A stretch of DNA of 64,000 nucleotides, taken from Bacteroidetes bacterium GWB2_32_14 (GTDB taxonomy: Bacteria; Bacteroidota; Bacteroidia; Bacteroidales; UBA12077). The DNA is taken from positions 19,126 through 83,125 of the forward strand of contig MENK01000033.1 in assembly GCA_001768235.1 (NCBI GenBank). The letters run 5' to 3'. Below are positions 60,940 to 64,000 of the stretch, piece by piece (position 1 is the stretch's first letter; each line of letters starts with the position of its first letter). The notes under the pieces are model-generated. The model had not been told where the DNA came from. It saw only the letters and a list, made by a program, of their open reading frames with translations, and searched no databases. A program made the position numbers and the translations under genes.

Positions 60940-61959
60940 ATGAAAAAATACGTATCAATTTTATTAGTTTTATTTGTATTTAATAGCTTTGCACAAATAC
61001 CAACAGGTTATTACGATAGTGCGAATGGATTAACAGGGCAAGAGTTGAAGATCGCATTGTACAACATTATAAAAAATCACACAACTTACCCTTATACATC
61101 AAGCAGTACTGATGTGTGGGATATATTGAAAGAAACAGACCGTGATCCAAATAATCCCGAAAATGTAATTTTTTTATATACCGGCTGGTCGGTGAATGCA
61201 GCCCAGGAATATAATGACGGGGCAGGCTGGAGCAGAGAACACGTGTGGGCAAAATCGCATGGAGACTTTGATGAAATTCCCCCTGCCGGGACTGATACTC
61301 ATCATCTCAGGCCCGAGGATATTTCAGTCAACTCAGCTCGTGGTGATAAGGATTTTGATAATGGAGGAACACAACATGCCGAAGCAACTGAATGTTACAC
61401 TGATGCTGATTCCTGGGAACCAAGGCCTGCAGTTAAAGGCGATGTTGCCCGGATGATGTTTTACATGGCTACCCGGTATCAGGGTGAAAATGGAGAACCT
61501 GATCTTGAACTGGTTGATTATACCGGAACTGATGGACCAATATTTGGCAAATTATCAACCCTTTTAGCATGGAATGAAGAAGATCCCGTGGATGATTTTG
61601 AAAGAAACCGTAACGAGGTAGTTTATTCATACCAGCATAACCGAAATCCGTTTATTGATCATCCCGAATTTGTAAAAGATATTTATTACCCGGATGAAGA
61701 CACAACCAGCACAACCGGAACATATATTTTAGCCGATGATAACTCAATTAAAATTTTTCCTAACCCGGTTTCAACAACGTTATACGTGGATGCTCCTGAT
61801 TATTGCTCTGTTGAGATTTATTCGGTAATTGGTGAGAAATTACTGGACACAAAACAAAAGCAAATCAATATCGGGCAATTTGAAACAGGGGTATATTTTA
61901 TTCTTGTTAAAAATGAAAAAGGAATTGGTATAAAAAGCGAGAAAATAAGTAAATACTAA
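60940..61959 (+). CDS. Endonuclease I family nuclease with T9SS sorting domain
   Basis: A 339-residue exported nuclease. Signal peptide MKKYVSILLVLFVFNSFAQ. The catalytic domain is that of E. coli EndA: WSREHVWAKSHGDF with the general-base His, TDTHHLRPEDISVNSARG and ATRYQGENGEPDLELVD. The last 75 residues are a type A type-IX-secretion sorting signal (KIFPNPVSTTLYVDAP, VEIYSVIGEKLL, TGVYFILVKNEKG), so the enzyme should be moved across the outer membrane and fixed or released there. It would degrade extracellular DNA for nutrition or against biofilm matrix. Confidence 0.93.
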   Translation: MKKYVSILLVLFVFNSFAQIPTGYYDSANGLTGQELKIALYNIIKNHTTYPYTSSSTDVWDILKETDRDPNNPENVIFLYTGWSVNAAQEYNDGAGWSREHVWAKSHGDFDEIPPAGTDTHHLRPEDISVNSARGDKDFDNGGTQHAEATECYTDADSWEPRPAVKGDVARMMFYMATRYQGENGEPDLELVDYTGTDGPIFGKLSTLLAWNEEDPVDDFERNRNEVVYSYQHNRNPFIDHPEFVKDIYYPDEDTTSTTGTYILADDNSIKIFPNPVSTTLYVDAPDYCSVEIYSVIGEKLLDTKQKQINIGQFETGVYFILVKNEKGIGIKSEKISKY

Positions 61960-63267
61960 CTAATTTATTTCACCGTATAAGTCAAATTCATCGGATTGGG
62001 TAATTTTAACATTATAAAATTGCCCAATTTTCAATTTATTCATTTCAGAATGAATTAATACTTCATTATCAACTTCGGGCGAATCAAATTCTGTTCTGCC
62101 TATATAATAATCACCTTCTGTTCTGTCGATAATAATTTTAAAGATTTTCCCTATTTTTTTACTGTTTAATTCATTTGATATTTCGCGTTGAACATCCATA
62201 ATTTTGTCCATTCGGGCCTGTTTAACCGATTCGGGAATGGAGTCGGTATAATTTAGAGCAGAATACGTGTTTTCTTCTTCAGAGTACGTAAAAACACCCA
62301 GTCGTTCGAATTTGGCAAACTTAATAAAATCAAGAAGTTCATTAAAATCTTCATCAGTCTCTCCCGGATGGCCAACAAGTAATGTTGTTCGCAATGCAAT
62401 ACCCGGAATTTCGGTACGTAATTTTTCGATTAATTCAATGGTTTGTTTTTTATTATTTCCCCTGCGCATTAATTTTAACATCTTATCGCTGATATGCTGT
62501 ACGGGAATATCAAGATATTTACAAATATTTTCCTTTGATTTAATTACAGAAATAACATCCTGGGGGAACTTTGACGGGTAAGCATAATGTAGTCTCAACC
62601 ATTCTACTCCTTTAGTTTCAGATAATTTTGATATGAGTTCTGCCAGTTTTGGTTTCTTATAAATATCTATTCCATAATACGATAAATCCTGGGCAATGAG
62701 AATAATTTCCTTAGCACCGTTTTTAACCAAAAATTCTGTTTCTTTTACAAGGTTTTCAATGGGAATCGATTTATGATTTCCTTTAATTAAAGGAATTGCA
62801 CAAAAAGAACACGTACGATCACAACCTTCAGATATTTTAAGATATGCATAGTGTTTGGGCGTAGTTGTAATTCGTTCGTTAATAAGTTCTTTTCTAAAAT
62901 CTGCACCAAGATATTCCAGCAAATTTTTATTATCATAAACTCCAAAGAACTTATCAACAACGGGTATTTCTTTAATCAATTCTTCTTTATAACGTTCAGA
63001 TAAACAACCAAAAACGATGAGTTTATCAATTTTATTTTTTTTTCTTGATTTTTCGAATTGTAATATCGTTTCTATTGATTCTTGTTTTGCATCATTAATG
63101 AAACCGCAGGTATTAATAATTACAATATTGGCATCGGACGAATTTGAATCATGGGATACATCAAACCCATTTTCCTTTAATTGTCGCATTAAGTATTCCG
63201 AATCGACAAGATTTTTTGAACAACCCAATGTAATAACATTAACCTTATTCCGGTTTTTTATTTTCAT
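61960..63267 (-). CDS. rimO: Ribosomal protein S12 methylthiotransferase
   Basis: A 435-residue radical-SAM enzyme that adds a methylthio group to S12. The start is the ATG at 63267 (MKIKNRNKVNVITLGCSKN); a longer frame reaching 63366 would overlap ftsY. The MTTase domain has LGCSKNLVDSEYLMRQL, the radical-SAM cluster is CDRTCSFCAIP (CxxxCxxC), and the TRAM domain closes the protein. 22 bp after ftsY; likely co-transcribed with it. Confidence 0.95.
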   Translation of the reverse strand: MKIKNRNKVNVITLGCSKNLVDSEYLMRQLKENGFDVSHDSNSSDANIVIINTCGFINDAKQESIETILQFEKSRKKNKIDKLIVFGCLSERYKEELIKEIPVVDKFFGVYDNKNLLEYLGADFRKELINERITTTPKHYAYLKISEGCDRTCSFCAIPLIKGNHKSIPIENLVKETEFLVKNGAKEIILIAQDLSYYGIDIYKKPKLAELISKLSETKGVEWLRLHYAYPSKFPQDVISVIKSKENICKYLDIPVQHISDKMLKLMRRGNNKKQTIELIEKLRTEIPGIALRTTLLVGHPGETDEDFNELLDFIKFAKFERLGVFTYSEEENTYSALNYTDSIPESVKQARMDKIMDVQREISNELNSKKIGKIFKIIIDRTEGDYYIGRTEFDSPEVDNEVLIHSEMNKLKIGQFYNVKITQSDEFDLYGEIN

Positions 63268-63289
63268 GATATTTTCTTTTGGTTGTATA

Positions 63290-64000
63290 TTATTTTGTAA
63301 AAAGCGAATCGACAAATTCACTCTTGTTAAAAATCTGAAGATCGCTAAGTCCTTCACCAACACCAATATATTTTACCGGAATTTTAAACTGGTCGGAAAT
63401 ACCAATAACAACACCACCTTTAGCAGTACCATCAAGCTTTGTTAATGCAAGTGCAGTAACATCGGTAACTTTTATAAATTGTTTGGCTTGTTCAAACGCA
63501 TTCTGACCGGTTGATCCATCAAGAATAAGCAGAATCTCATGGGGAGCATCTGGAATAATTTTTTGCATTACCGATTTTATTTTAGATAACTCATTCATCA
63601 GATTTGTTTTATTGTGCAATCTGCCGGCAGTGTCGATAATAACAATGTCGGCATTGTTTGCTTTTGCAGATGACAATGTATCGTATGCAACAGAAGCCGG
63701 GTCAGAACCCATTTTTTGTTTAATAATTGGAACACCTACCCTTTCGGCCCATATTGTCAACTGGTCAACAGCAGCTGCACGAAAAGTATCGGCTGCACCT
63801 AAATAAACAGTTTTTCCTGATTCTTTAAACTGATAAGCCAATTTACCAATAGTAGTTGTTTTACCAACTCCATTTACACCCACAACCATTATTACATATG
63901 GTTTTTTAGTTATATCTATAGGAGTATCAATATTGTTATTTGTATTGTTTTCTTCCAATAAAGCTTCTACTTCTTCTTTTAAAATAATATTGAGCTCGTT
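63290..64000 (-). CDS. ftsY: Signal recognition particle receptor FtsY, partial
   Basis: The frame is open to the right edge: reading leftward from 64000 it starts NELNIILKEEVEALLEE, so the N-terminal part lies outside the window and the apparent TTG at 63958 is an internal Leu codon. 236 residues are seen. GTPase motifs: GVNGVGKTTTIGKLAYQF (G1), DTFRAAAVDQL, DTAGR (G3), TKLDGTAKGG (G4). It docks ribosomes and SRP at the membrane. Neighbour rimO follows. Confidence 0.95.
   Translation of the reverse strand, partial: NELNIILKEEVEALLEENNTNNNIDTPIDITKKPYVIMVVGVNGVGKTTTIGKLAYQFKESGKTVYLGAADTFRAAAVDQLTIWAERVGVPIIKQKMGSDPASVAYDTLSSAKANNADIVIIDTAGRLHNKTNLMNELSKIKSVMQKIIPDAPHEILLILDGSTGQNAFEQAKQFIKVTDVTALALTKLDGTAKGGVVIGISDQFKIPVKYIGVGEGLSDLQIFNKSEFVDSLFTK

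Noticed and set aside
63268..63366. N-terminal extension of RimO by 33 residues
   Set aside because: It would overlap ftsY; the ATG at 63267 matches the family N-terminus.

Overview
The window is AT-rich chromosomal DNA from a member of the Bacteroidota, most likely a marine or anaerobic Bacteroidia-type lineage. The lineage evidence is a type IX secretion C-terminal sorting domain (61.7-61.96 kb), sigma/FecR/STN signalling genes, many lipoproteins with a Cys after a short signal peptide, a C10 (streptopain-like) protease, DUF4252 proteins, a darA/darB-type pair related to flexirubin biosynthesis, and tRNAs without an encoded CCA. No rRNA, CRISPR array, phage block or transposase gene was seen. 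Two genes run off the ends: a C10 peptidase on the left and ftsY on the right.

Layout. 0-9.8 kb: secreted C10 protease; a roughly 255-bp repeat with inverted ends; a three-gene acyl-CoA (probably propionyl-CoA) carboxylase operon; then a WD40 ORF and a caspase-like ORF in the same frame, separated only by one TAA codon. 9.8-15.1 kb: lipoprotein, TlpA/VOC/Ogt operon, large FtsX/MacB-type permease. 15.1-22.3 kb: Crp-like regulator, then glycerol-3-phosphate dehydrogenase, an alkylglycerone-phosphate-synthase-like flavoprotein and an FGGY kinase in one direction, with a 28-bp near-palindrome before the first; then a YccF protein and a dicarboxylate/amino-acid symporter. 22.3-25.6 kb: a 1.2-kb non-coding region with a second inverted-end repeat and a series of TTACA-NN-TGTAA palindromes leading into an XRE regulator, then pyrD and two identical tRNA-Lys genes flanking a 22-bp perfect hairpin.

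25.6-31 kb: a thioesterase; an ECF sigma factor with a membrane anti-sigma candidate and three DUF4252 proteins; a lipoprotein; ArfB; tRNA-Gly. 31-45 kb: housekeeping and maintenance genes (TPR protein, gyrA, clpC, tpx, a 45-residue basic protein, rnhA, a Gre-like protein, M19 dipeptidase, an exported Pcm, a nucleotidyltransferase, a sugar transporter). 45-49 kb: a tandem two-domain adenylate kinase whose second half has lost key residues, and a stand-alone darA/darB pair. 49-60.6 kb: a YdcF-like protein, an M14 carboxypeptidase, a large HExxH lipoprotein, a 693-residue protein with about 70-residue charged repeats fused to a GH16 fold lacking its acid/base Glu, and a convergent ECF sigma/FecR/STN operon whose last gene has no TonB receptor barrel. 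60.6-64 kb: tRNA-Pro, a T9SS-exported endonuclease I, rimO and ftsY.

The most interesting items are the stop-split WD40-caspase gene, the repeat-GH16 protein beside a barrel-less sigma/anti-sigma operon, the glycerol/ether-lipid-like cluster with its candidate Crp operator, the orphan darAB pair, the duplicated adenylate kinase, the operator array by the XRE gene, and the pair of mobile-looking repeats. All functions are read from sequence motifs and remembered family features; no database search was run.
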